A DNA stretch of 5,011 bases, taken from assembly GCA_937860195.1 (NCBI GenBank), contig CALMBN010000146.1, positions 1-5,011 on the forward strand, read 5' to 3'. The notes beneath the pieces were generated by a model. That model made no database searches. It was not told where the DNA came from and worked only from the letters and a program-made list of their open reading frames with translations. This document shows positions 1 to 5,011 of this stretch, one piece after another; position 1 is the first letter of the stretch, and each line of letters starts with the position of its first letter. The position numbers were made by a program, and so were the translations under genes. Source of the DNA: an uncultured Novosphingobium sp. (lineage in GTDB: Bacteria; Pseudomonadota; Alphaproteobacteria; Sphingomonadales; Sphingomonadaceae).

Positions 1-1143
1 GGTGGCAGCGGATCCTTGCGAGATCAACTCCGACGGCTCGCCGATCACGGGGTGATGCCCGACGTTGTTCTGGCCGATCTGCGCCACGGTGATCCGGTGG
101 CACAGATCCATCGCGGTCCGCAGCAGCGCCAGCGGCTCTACCCCAAAGGCGAATTGTTGATCGATCAGGCCAAGCAGCCCCGCCCCATCGCCAGACAGCA
201 GTGCCGCAAACAAGCCGCGCTGCGCGCTCTTGTCGGCCAGCCCCAGCATATCGCGGACCTGTGCCGCCGAAACCCGGCTTTCCCCGCCAAGGTCGGCATG
301 GGCAATCGCCTGATCGAGGATCGACAGACCATCGCGGACCGAACCTTCGGCGGCGGCGGCGATCATCGCCAGCGCCTCATCCTCCGCCTCGATCCCTTCC
401 TTGCCGCAGATCATCGCGAAATGTTCGGCGAGCAGCGGTGCGGGGATTCGGCGCAGATCAAACCGCTGGCAGCGGCTGAGCACCGTGACGGGCAGCTTTT
501 CGACTTCAGTGGTGGCGAACAGGAATTTCACATGGGCTGGCGGTTCCTCCAGTGTTTTCAGCAGCGCGTTGAACGCATTGCGGCTGAGCATGTGAACTTC
601 GTCGATGATGTAGATCTTGTAGCGCGCTGAAACGGCGGCATAGCGCACCGCCTCGATAATCTCGCGCACGTCGTCCACGCCGGTGTGGCTGGCGGCATCC
701 ATTTCGATCACGTCGATATGGCGGCCCTCGGCAATCGCGACGCAAGGCTCGCACACCCCGCACGGATCGATCGTCGGTCCGCCCTGTCCATCCGGCCCGA
801 TGCAATTGAGCGCCTTGGCGATCAACCGCGCGGTCGAGGTTTTGCCGACCCCGCGGATGCCGGTCATCAGAAAGGCATGGGCCAACCGGTCGCGCCGAAT
901 CGCATTGGCCAGCGTCTGGACCATCGCATCCTGCCCGATCAGCTCGGCAAAGGTCTGCGAGCGATATTTGCGCGCCAGCACGCGATAGGGCTGCGCCGGA
1001 GCAGCAGCTACAACGGGCGGAGGAGCAGGCGCTGGCGCAGCAGGCGCGCCGAACATCGATTCCTGCCCAGCAGCCTCCAGCTCAGCCGCGCTGGGGGCCT
1101 CGTCTTCAGGCTCGTCGCCATAGGTATCGGGGGAATCGTCCAT
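1..1143 (-). CDS. dnaX: DNA polymerase III subunit gamma/tau, N-terminal part (runs off left edge)
   Basis: This is the AAA+ subunit of the clamp loader, which opens and loads the beta sliding clamp and, as tau, links polymerase cores at the fork. Reading is open with no frameshift for 381 codons, to base 1. Visible motifs are the Walker A GIRGVGKTS (residues 95-103), a zinc module with Cys114, Cys128, Cys131 and Cys134, the Walker B region YIIDEVHM (178-185), sensor 1 FATTE (209-213), the SRC arginine-finger motif (223-225) and sensor 2 GSVRD (267-271). The rest of domain III and the tau-specific C-terminus lie outside the window, so any frameshift site making gamma cannot be judged. About 52 residues precede the conserved YRVLARKYR start of the AAA+ domain; they are acidic, then rich in Ala and Pro. 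The start is uncertain: an in-frame ATG at 1170 would add nine residues, and neither ATG has a good ribosome binding site (AGAGG at 1160-1164 is 16 nt from the 1143 ATG). It lies downstream of the SRP RNA gene on the same strand. Confidence 0.97.
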   Translation of the reverse strand, partial: MDDSPDTYGDEPEDEAPSAAELEAAGQESMFGAPAAPAPAPPPVVAAAPAQPYRVLARKYRSQTFAELIGQDAMVQTLANAIRRDRLAHAFLMTGIRGVGKTSTARLIAKALNCIGPDGQGGPTIDPCGVCEPCVAIAEGRHIDVIEMDAASHTGVDDVREIIEAVRYAAVSARYKIYIIDEVHMLSRNAFNALLKTLEEPPAHVKFLFATTEVEKLPVTVLSRCQRFDLRRIPAPLLAEHFAMICGKEGIEAEDEALAMIAAAAEGSVRDGLSILDQAIAHADLGGESRVSAAQVRDMLGLADKSAQRGLFAALLSGDGAGLLGLIDQQFAFGVEPLALLRTAMDLCHRITVAQIGQNNVGHHPVIGEPSELISQGSAAT

Positions 1144-1198
1144 TGGAACCAAACTAGGACCTCTGCCCATTCCAGTCCAACCCGAATCATCTACTCTC

Positions 1199-1262
1199 CC
1201 GTTCGTGTCGAGCGAAGTTGAGACGCTTCGCGCGGTGTCTCGACTTCGCTCGACACGAACGG
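1199..1262. repeat. 64-nt near-perfect palindrome between ffs and dnaX
   Basis: The 24-nt arms at 1201-1224 and 1237-1260 are reverse complements except at one position (a G-T wobble in plus-strand RNA). Two more C-G pairs (1199-1200 with 1261-1262) extend the stem, and the loop is the 12 nt at 1225-1236. The core GTGTCGAGCGAAGT is, from memory, a motif repeated between genes in sphingomonad genomes, so a REP-like dispersed element is the likely identity. It sits in the spacer between the SRP RNA 3' end and the dnaX start, so a read-through transcript would fold it into a long hairpin. No U-run follows on either strand, so it is not a standard intrinsic terminator. It could mark a processing site, protect an RNA end, or be a passive insertion. 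Confidence 0.85.
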
Positions 1263-1290
1263 AGGTGGGTGGAGGTTGGAAGGTGATAGT

Positions 1291-1380
1291 AAAGGAGCCG
1301 AGCGACCCGTCGCTGTCCGTTGTGGCTGCTTCCTTCCGGACCTGACCAAGTTGGCGGAGGCAAACGCCCGCCCGACTCCC
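1291..1380 (-). ncRNA. ffs: Signal recognition particle RNA (4.5S-type, small bacterial SRP RNA)
   Basis: This RNA binds Ffh to form the SRP, which delivers nascent inner-membrane proteins to FtsY and the translocon. The minus strand carries the highly conserved apical core GGTCAGGTCCGGAAGGAAGC, with a GGAA tetraloop at 1337-1334 closed by TCC/GGA, followed by the AGCAGCC side of the Ffh-binding internal loop. The ends confirm the fold: the 5' GGAGTCGGGCG (1379-1369) pairs over 11 positions, wobbles included, with the 3' CGCTCGGCTCC (1304-1294). The resulting length of about 90 nt fits the short alphaproteobacterial type, which lacks an Alu domain. The exact ends are inferred from the helix. 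Only TTT follows at the 3' side, so termination or processing is not obvious. The gene lies about 150 nt upstream of dnaX on the same strand; an SRP RNA-dnaX order is also known in Bacillus. Confidence 0.95.
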
Positions 1381-1387
1381 GGACGCG

Positions 1388-1416
1388 CATATGGCGGCGC
1401 TGTCGCGTTTGCGCAA
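1388..1416 (-). promoter_or_regulatory. Candidate promoter of ffs
   Basis: On the minus strand, TTGCGC (1416-1411) and CATATG (1393-1388) are separated by exactly 17 nt. CATATG ends 7 nt before base 1380, the predicted first base of the SRP RNA helix. The hexamers match the sigma-70 consensus only partly (3 of 6 each); alphaproteobacterial housekeeping promoters are often loose. The call rests mainly on the spacing relative to the independently located RNA end. The -35 hexamer is part of a perfect 8-bp palindrome, TTGCGCAA (1409-1416). Confidence 0.45.
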
Positions 1417-1476
1417 GTCCGACTCGGGTTTGTTGCGCTAAGCGACGCGCAGACTTGCTCTTTGGGGGCAGTCCGA

Positions 1477-1501
1477 CGGCCCTTCCCCTTTGGAGGGGCC
1501 G
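1477..1501. other. Stem-loop in the intergenic region
   Basis: CGGCCCTTCC (1477-1486) can pair over 10 positions (one G-T wobble) with GGAGGGGCCG (1492-1501), leaving a 5-nt loop. It lies about 75 nt downstream of the stop of the NDUFS4-like gene. On the minus strand no U-run follows it, so a role in ending that transcript is possible but not shown. It is almost adjacent to the hairpin at 1508-1555. Confidence 0.5.
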
Positions 1502-1507
1502 GAAAGA

Positions 1508-1555
1508 GGGTTCTGCCGGGTGCCTGACAGCGCGACCCAGGTATCTGGCAGACCC
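1508..1555. other. Long imperfect stem-loop in the intergenic region
   Basis: The segment 1508-1526 can pair with 1538-1555 around an 11-nt loop. The base is GGGT with ACCC, one T (1512) is bulged, CTGCC pairs with GGCAG, and the upper stem ends in CCTG/CAGG. As plus-strand RNA about 18 pairs form, including three G-U wobbles; as minus-strand RNA those three become A-C mismatches and about 15 pairs remain. It begins about 20 nt past the stop codon of the NDUFS4-like gene. It may act as a transcript-end structure for that operon (TCTTT follows on the minus strand, a weak pyrimidine run), or belong to an uncharacterised repeat. The remainder of 1417-1576 shows nothing else I can name. Confidence 0.5.
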
Positions 1556-1576
1556 GCTTCCTGCTCCTCAAAAAAC

Positions 1577-1855
1577 TTATCTGAAATTATCAGCATAGGT
1601 CTGGAGCTTCAATCGCCGCGGCGGGGTGGCATGCACTTCGGCGACAATCCCGTATCTGTCGGCATAGTCCTTGGCACCAGTCTGGCTAGCGAAGGTCAGC
1701 GTTACCTGGCTCTGGGTATCGCCTGAACCAGCCCAGCCCATCACCGGATCGGCCCGCTTGGCCTCAGTGGGTGCGAATTCGAGCAGCCACTGGCCGGTTC
1801 CGGCTCCGCCCGATTGCATTGCGTTTTTGGGACGCTGAAATATCCGTGCTGACAT
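1577..1855 (-). CDS. NDUFS4-like accessory subunit of respiratory complex I (ETC complex I subunit family)
   Basis: This 92-residue protein belongs to the family of the mitochondrial complex I subunit NDUFS4, found in alphaproteobacteria as a peripheral-arm accessory subunit of NADH:ubiquinone oxidoreductase. It should act on the cytoplasmic side of the inner membrane, helping assembly or stability near the NADH-oxidising module. Family hallmarks are the N-terminal SARIFQRPKNAMQSG (2-16), WLLEFAP (23-29), the signature DPVMGWAGSGDTQSQV (36-51), YADRYGI (64-70) and the terminal YADNFR (87-92). Length is normal and there is no signal peptide or membrane segment. I chose the ATG at 1855 because the family begins at MxARI. 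The in-frame ATG at 1921 would add 22 unrelated residues and overlap hrpB. No strong ribosome binding site is visible before 1855. The gene starts 31 nt after the hrpB stop and is probably cotranscribed with it. No other nuo gene is in the window. Confidence 0.92.
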   Translation of the reverse strand: MSARIFQRPKNAMQSGGAGTGQWLLEFAPTEAKRADPVMGWAGSGDTQSQVTLTFASQTGAKDYADRYGIVAEVHATPPRRLKLQTYADNFR

Positions 1856-1886
1856 AGCTGCGCTTTGGGTCAGTTGGCGGCGCGAA

Positions 1887-4349
1887 TCAAGTCTCCGTTC
1901 GGGTTGAACCCATCGAAGCATTAAACGCGTTCTTGGTCTTCAGGCTGGCCGCTTCGGTCCACGGTTGGTCTGGCCAGCGGTGCTTTGGGTATCGGCCTTT
2001 GGTATCTTTCACCACATCTCGCCACGATCCGCGCCAGAACGCGGGCAGATCACGCGTGGTCTGGAGCGGTTTGCCGCCGGGATCAGTCAGCTTGAGCAAC
2101 AGCGGCTGCGGCGGCTGGCCAAAGCTTGGGTGCCGGTCCAGCCCGAACAGCGCCTGCACCCGCAGCTCCACCGATGGCCCGCCGGGATCGTCATAGTCGA
2201 TCGCGTGGCTGGTCCCGGCCGGACTGGTGAACTGCGGCGGGGCGAGTCGGTCAAGCGCTTGCTGGTCGGCATAATTCAGCCTTGCCCGCAACGCCTCGTG
2301 AAGTTTGCCCGGATCAAGCTGGTCAAGCCGCCGCGACAGCAAAGGGCCGAGCCAGTCAGCGGCGTCAGCCAACAGAACGGCGTCGGTCAACGCCGCGATT
2401 CCGGCATAGCGGGCGCGCCGAAGCAGGCCTTCGCTCGCTTTGGAAAGCGGGACAAGAGCCAGCCCGTCCATGCGGACCCTGTTCAGAAGAAAAGCGCGGA
2501 TTGCTGACGGGTCGGGCGATGGATCTGGCCCGCGCGACACTGTGATTGCACCCAGCCGAGCTTCGAGCAGCGCCTCGGCCCGGGCTTCGCTCTCAATCCA
2601 ACGCAACGTGCTGAGCTTCTCTATCCGGTGCGCCAGCCAACCGCTGACTTCGGATTCATCCAGAGCTATCGCCCCGGTGATCCGTGCGCCTTTGGCTTCG
2701 CCATGCGCTTCACCGACCGCCAGCCATTCGGCTCGGGCCAGCGGCGAGGCTGGATCGAGCCGCAATCCTCGACCCCCGGCGGTTAGCCAAAGCTCTCCCG
2801 ACGAATCGCGGCGGCGGGCAATATTGTCAGGATAGGCTTCGGCAAGGAGAATGCCGAGAGGTGGTGTTGGCCCCTGCCCTGTGCCAGCCAGCTCAATTGC
2901 ACGCTTCTCCCAAAGCCCTGCCAGCGCGCGCAATGCCTCAGCCCGAGCCGAGCGATCCCCGCGCCACCGATCAAGCCGCGCGGAAAGATCTTCCCCGCGC
3001 CCGCCCAACCCGCGCTCCTGCAACAGGAGCGTCAGAAATGCTGCATCGCGCGCCGCAGCATGCTGCGCAGCATAAAGCAGCATATGGGCAAGCGGAGGAG
3101 CCATCGGCAAGGTTGCCATGCGCCGACCATGCTGAGTGATCCTGCCAGATGCATCGAGCGCGCCAAGTGACTGTAATCCAGCCTTTGCTGCACCCAATGC
3201 TGCACCGGGCGGCGGGTCAACCCATGCCAGTTCTGCCGGATCAGCCGTGCCCCATTTTGCCAGACTGAGCAGCAAAGGTGCGAGGTCGCTGGTCAACATT
3301 TCGGGCGGATCAAATGCTGCACGACCGTTGTGTGCGGCTTGTTCCCACAACCTGTATGCCACGCCCGGCCCCTGCCGTGCTGCACGCCCCGCTCGCTGGG
3401 CAGCAGCAGCCTGGCTGGCGCGATGGGTGACCAACCGCGTCACTCCGGCTGCCTTGTCAAATTCCGCCCGGCGCGAAAGGCCCGCGTCAACAACCACCGA
3501 CACTCCATCGAGAGTCAGCGAAGTCTCGGCAATCGCTGTCGCCAGCACGATCCGCCGCCGCCCTGCCGGATCGCGCTTGATCGCGGCGCGCTGGACCTGC
3601 GGTTCGCACTGGCCGTGAAGTGGGAGGATCAAGGCCGAGGGCAGCTTGCCGACCAGCCGCTCGCGCACCCGCTCGATCTCGCCCACGCCGGGCAGGAAGG
3701 CGAGCACATCACCCGTTTCATCGCGCCACGCGGTCAGGATCGCGCTGGCCATCGCATCCTCAATCCGCAGCTCAGGCCGCGCGCCAAGCCATTTGATGGT
3801 CAGCGGGTGCGCCTTGCCCTCGCTCTCGATGACCGGGGCATCGCCCAGCAGTCTCGCAAACCGCGCGCCGTCGATGGTGGCACTCATCACCACCAGTCGA
3901 AGATCGGGTCGCAGCACCGTCTGGCTCTCGATGGCAAGCGCCAGCCCGAGATCGGAATCGAGGTGCCGCTCGTGTGCTTCATCGAACAGCACGGCAGAAA
4001 CGCCCGGCAGCTCTGGCTCGTTCAGGATGGTCGAAACGAAAATCGCCTCGGTCATCACCAATACGCGGGTTTTGGCGCCGCGCCTGCTGTCCAGCCGGGT
4101 GAGGTAACCGATCGTTCCCCCGGCCTGCTCGCCCAGCAGCTCTGCCATCCGCTCCGCCGCAGCGCGCGCCGCAACCCGGCGCGGCGAAAGCAGGATCACG
4201 TTGCCGCTGCACCACGGCTCGGCCAGCAATGCAGGCGCAACTGAAGTCGTTTTTCCGGCCCCCGGCGGCGCGATCAGCACCGCGCCGGCCCGTTCGCGCA
4301 GCGCTGCGAGCAGGTTCGGCAAAACGGCGTGGATCGGCAGATCGCTCAC
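1887..4349 (-). CDS. hrpB: ATP-dependent helicase HrpB (DEAH-box)
   Basis: An 820-residue, full-length member of the bacterial HrpB family of DEAH/RHA helicases, expected in the cytoplasm. These are NTP-driven RNA helicases by homology, and their cellular role is poorly defined. Motifs in order are motif I GAGKTT (30-35), motif Ia around SPRRVAARAAAERMAE (55-70), motif II DEAH (123-126), motif III SAT (156-158), motif V ATAIAETSLTLDG (270-282) and motif VI QRAGRAAR (318-325). A helicase-associated region follows, with AYPDNIARRR (504-513). The HrpB-specific C-terminal domain spans roughly 690-805 and contains RYPKHRWP (786-793). The C-terminal domain separates it from HrpA, which is far longer. 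All catalytic motifs look intact. The start is GTG at 4349; MSDLPIHAVLPNLL matches the usual family N-terminus directly before the P-loop. It starts 21 nt after the aldo/keto reductase stop, which suggests one transcript. Confidence 0.96.
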   Translation of the reverse strand: MSDLPIHAVLPNLLAALRERAGAVLIAPPGAGKTTSVAPALLAEPWCSGNVILLSPRRVAARAAAERMAELLGEQAGGTIGYLTRLDSRRGAKTRVLVMTEAIFVSTILNEPELPGVSAVLFDEAHERHLDSDLGLALAIESQTVLRPDLRLVVMSATIDGARFARLLGDAPVIESEGKAHPLTIKWLGARPELRIEDAMASAILTAWRDETGDVLAFLPGVGEIERVRERLVGKLPSALILPLHGQCEPQVQRAAIKRDPAGRRRIVLATAIAETSLTLDGVSVVVDAGLSRRAEFDKAAGVTRLVTHRASQAAAAQRAGRAARQGPGVAYRLWEQAAHNGRAAFDPPEMLTSDLAPLLLSLAKWGTADPAELAWVDPPPGAALGAAKAGLQSLGALDASGRITQHGRRMATLPMAPPLAHMLLYAAQHAAARDAAFLTLLLQERGLGGRGEDLSARLDRWRGDRSARAEALRALAGLWEKRAIELAGTGQGPTPPLGILLAEAYPDNIARRRDSSGELWLTAGGRGLRLDPASPLARAEWLAVGEAHGEAKGARITGAIALDESEVSGWLAHRIEKLSTLRWIESEARAEALLEARLGAITVSRGPDPSPDPSAIRAFLLNRVRMDGLALVPLSKASEGLLRRARYAGIAALTDAVLLADAADWLGPLLSRRLDQLDPGKLHEALRARLNYADQQALDRLAPPQFTSPAGTSHAIDYDDPGGPSVELRVQALFGLDRHPSFGQPPQPLLLKLTDPGGKPLQTTRDLPAFWRGSWRDVVKDTKGRYPKHRWPDQPWTEAASLKTKNAFNASMGSTRTET

Positions 4350-4357
4350 CCGGCGCG

Positions 4358-4366
4358 CCTTACTCC
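4358..4366 (-). promoter_or_regulatory. Ribosome binding site candidate for hrpB
   Basis: In the short gap after the aldo/keto reductase stop, the minus strand reads GGAGTAAGG. The AAGG part ends 8 nt before the GTG at 4349, a good spacing, while GGAG is 13 nt away. This supports the GTG start, since no ATG in this frame lies nearby at the family's N-terminus. Confidence 0.5.
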
Positions 4367-4370
4367 AGCC

Positions 4371-5011
4371 TTACCCCATCGGGTAGCGGATTTCCTTTGA
4401 GACCTTGTCGATCGCTTTCATCGTCTCATCGCTCAAAACCAAATCGGCCGCCGCCAGTATCTCTGCGACCTGGTCCTGCTTGCTCACGCCCACGATTGTC
4501 GACGCAACGAAGTCATGCTGCTTTGACCAGGCCACCGCCATGGTCACCGGGCTGATACCGGCCTCTGCCGCAATCCCCATGAAGCGCTCGGTCGAGGCCA
4601 GCGAGCGTTCATTGACGAACCGCCGCCCCATTGCTGCCTGCCGTCCTTCCATCGCCAGATAGCGGCTGAAGCGCGCGCCATCGGGGGTTGCCCCGCCCTG
4701 ATACTTGCCCGAAAGCACCCCTCCGCCAATCGGCGAATAGGGGATCAGGCTGACCCCTTCCTGCCGGCAAACCTGCGCCAGTTCATCCTCGAACCGGCGG
4801 TTGTTCAGGCTGAAATTGTTCTGGATCGTCTGATAGCGCACCGCACCGAGTTTTTCGGACGCGGCGATGCTTTTCATCAGGCCCCAGCTGGTTTCGTTCG
4901 AGCAACCGGTAACCCGCACTTTTCCGGCGCGGACCAGCTCGTCGAGCACTTCCATCGTCTCGTCATAGGGCAGATCGTGGTCGGGCCAGTGGGTCTGGTA
5001 AAGGTCGATGT
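4371..5011 (-). CDS. Aldo/keto reductase, C-terminal part (5' end outside window)
   Basis: This is a cytoplasmic NADP(H)-dependent oxidoreductase of the aldo/keto reductase superfamily, which reduces carbonyl compounds on a TIM barrel. The natural substrate cannot be told from sequence. The frame is open to the right edge, giving 212 visible residues; family members have about 340-350, so roughly 130 N-terminal residues are missing, with the catalytic Asp, Tyr and Lys. Visible are IDLYQTHWP at the very start, holding the fourth tetrad residue His (visible residue 7), then GCSN (35-38), QNNFSLNNRR (63-72), YSPIGGGVLSGKY (91-103) and the C-terminal cofactor-binding IVGVSKQDQVAE (172-183). The pattern resembles Tas-like members, but a subfamily name would be a guess. 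An internal ATG at 4955 is not the start because conserved family sequence continues upstream of it. It ends in TAA 21 nt before hrpB and probably is the upstream gene of that operon. Confidence 0.94.
   Translation of the reverse strand, partial: IDLYQTHWPDHDLPYDETMEVLDELVRAGKVRVTGCSNETSWGLMKSIAASEKLGAVRYQTIQNNFSLNNRRFEDELAQVCRQEGVSLIPYSPIGGGVLSGKYQGGATPDGARFSRYLAMEGRQAAMGRRFVNERSLASTERFMGIAAEAGISPVTMAVAWSKQHDFVASTIVGVSKQDQVAEILAAADLVLSDETMKAIDKVSKEIRYPMG

Noticed and set aside
16..630. Plus-strand open frame of 204 codons opposite dnaX
   Set aside because: It is antisense to the AAA+ core of dnaX, with no recognisable motifs; typical of third-position GC bias.
685..1221. Plus-strand open frame of 178 codons over the dnaX 5' region
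   Set aside because: It is a shadow of dnaX; its end runs into the intergenic palindrome.
1411..1460. tRNA-like impression from short inverted repeats and GTCCGACTCGGGTT
   Set aside because: No acceptor stem, anticodon arm or consistent T-arm can be assembled on either strand.
1191..1571. Minus-strand open frame of 126 codons across the gap, the SRP RNA and the palindrome
   Set aside because: It contains the whole structural RNA gene, and its C-terminal part is just the translated palindrome; no family resemblance.
1570..1593. Possible intrinsic terminator after the NDUFS4-like gene (CTGATAATTTCAG, then six Ts on the minus strand)
   Set aside because: The stem has only four pairs, is AT-rich, overlaps the coding end, and is separated from the T-run by 5 nt; too weak to call.
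3330..4244. Plus-strand open frame of 304 codons opposite hrpB
   Set aside because: It is antisense to the conserved helicase motif region of hrpB. Its composition (rich in Arg, Gln, Ala, Pro) is that of a GC-rich shadow frame, and it shows no recognisable domain.

Overview
The window reads as a core-genome segment of a GC-rich alphaproteobacterium, most likely Sphingomonadales and probably near Erythrobacteraceae. The evidence is the overall protein character: an NDUFS4-type complex I accessory subunit, DnaX with the GIRGVGKTSTAR P-loop version, and a short alphaproteobacterial-style SRP RNA. A palindrome of a kind I recall from sphingomonad intergenic regions points the same way. The taxonomic call is an inference from pattern recognition, not from a search.

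Every gene I can support lies on the minus strand, so transcription runs from high to low coordinates. In transcription order there are two blocks. The first (5011 to 1577) looks like an operon: the C-terminal part of an aldo/keto reductase, then 21 nt, then the full-length ATP-dependent helicase hrpB with a GTG start, then 31 nt, then a 92-residue NDUFS4-like subunit of respiratory complex I. The second block (1416 to 1) starts with a candidate promoter, followed by the SRP (4.5S-type) RNA gene ffs, a 64-nt near-perfect palindrome in the spacer, and the first 381 codons of dnaX (DNA polymerase III gamma/tau), which runs off the left edge.

The roughly 190-nt gap between the blocks (1381-1576) has no convincing protein gene. 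It holds two adjacent stem-loops (1477-1501 and 1508-1555) that could end the first transcript, and the candidate ffs promoter with a TTGCGCAA palindrome over its -35 region.

The genes of the first block have no obvious shared pathway: a redox enzyme, an RNA-helicase-like protein of unclear role, and a respiratory-complex subunit. The second block joins two housekeeping functions, membrane protein targeting and chromosome replication, in the ffs-dnaX order also known from other bacteria. I see no defence system, mobile element, CRISPR array or other obviously undescribed system. The parts least explained by the genes are the intergenic inverted repeats.
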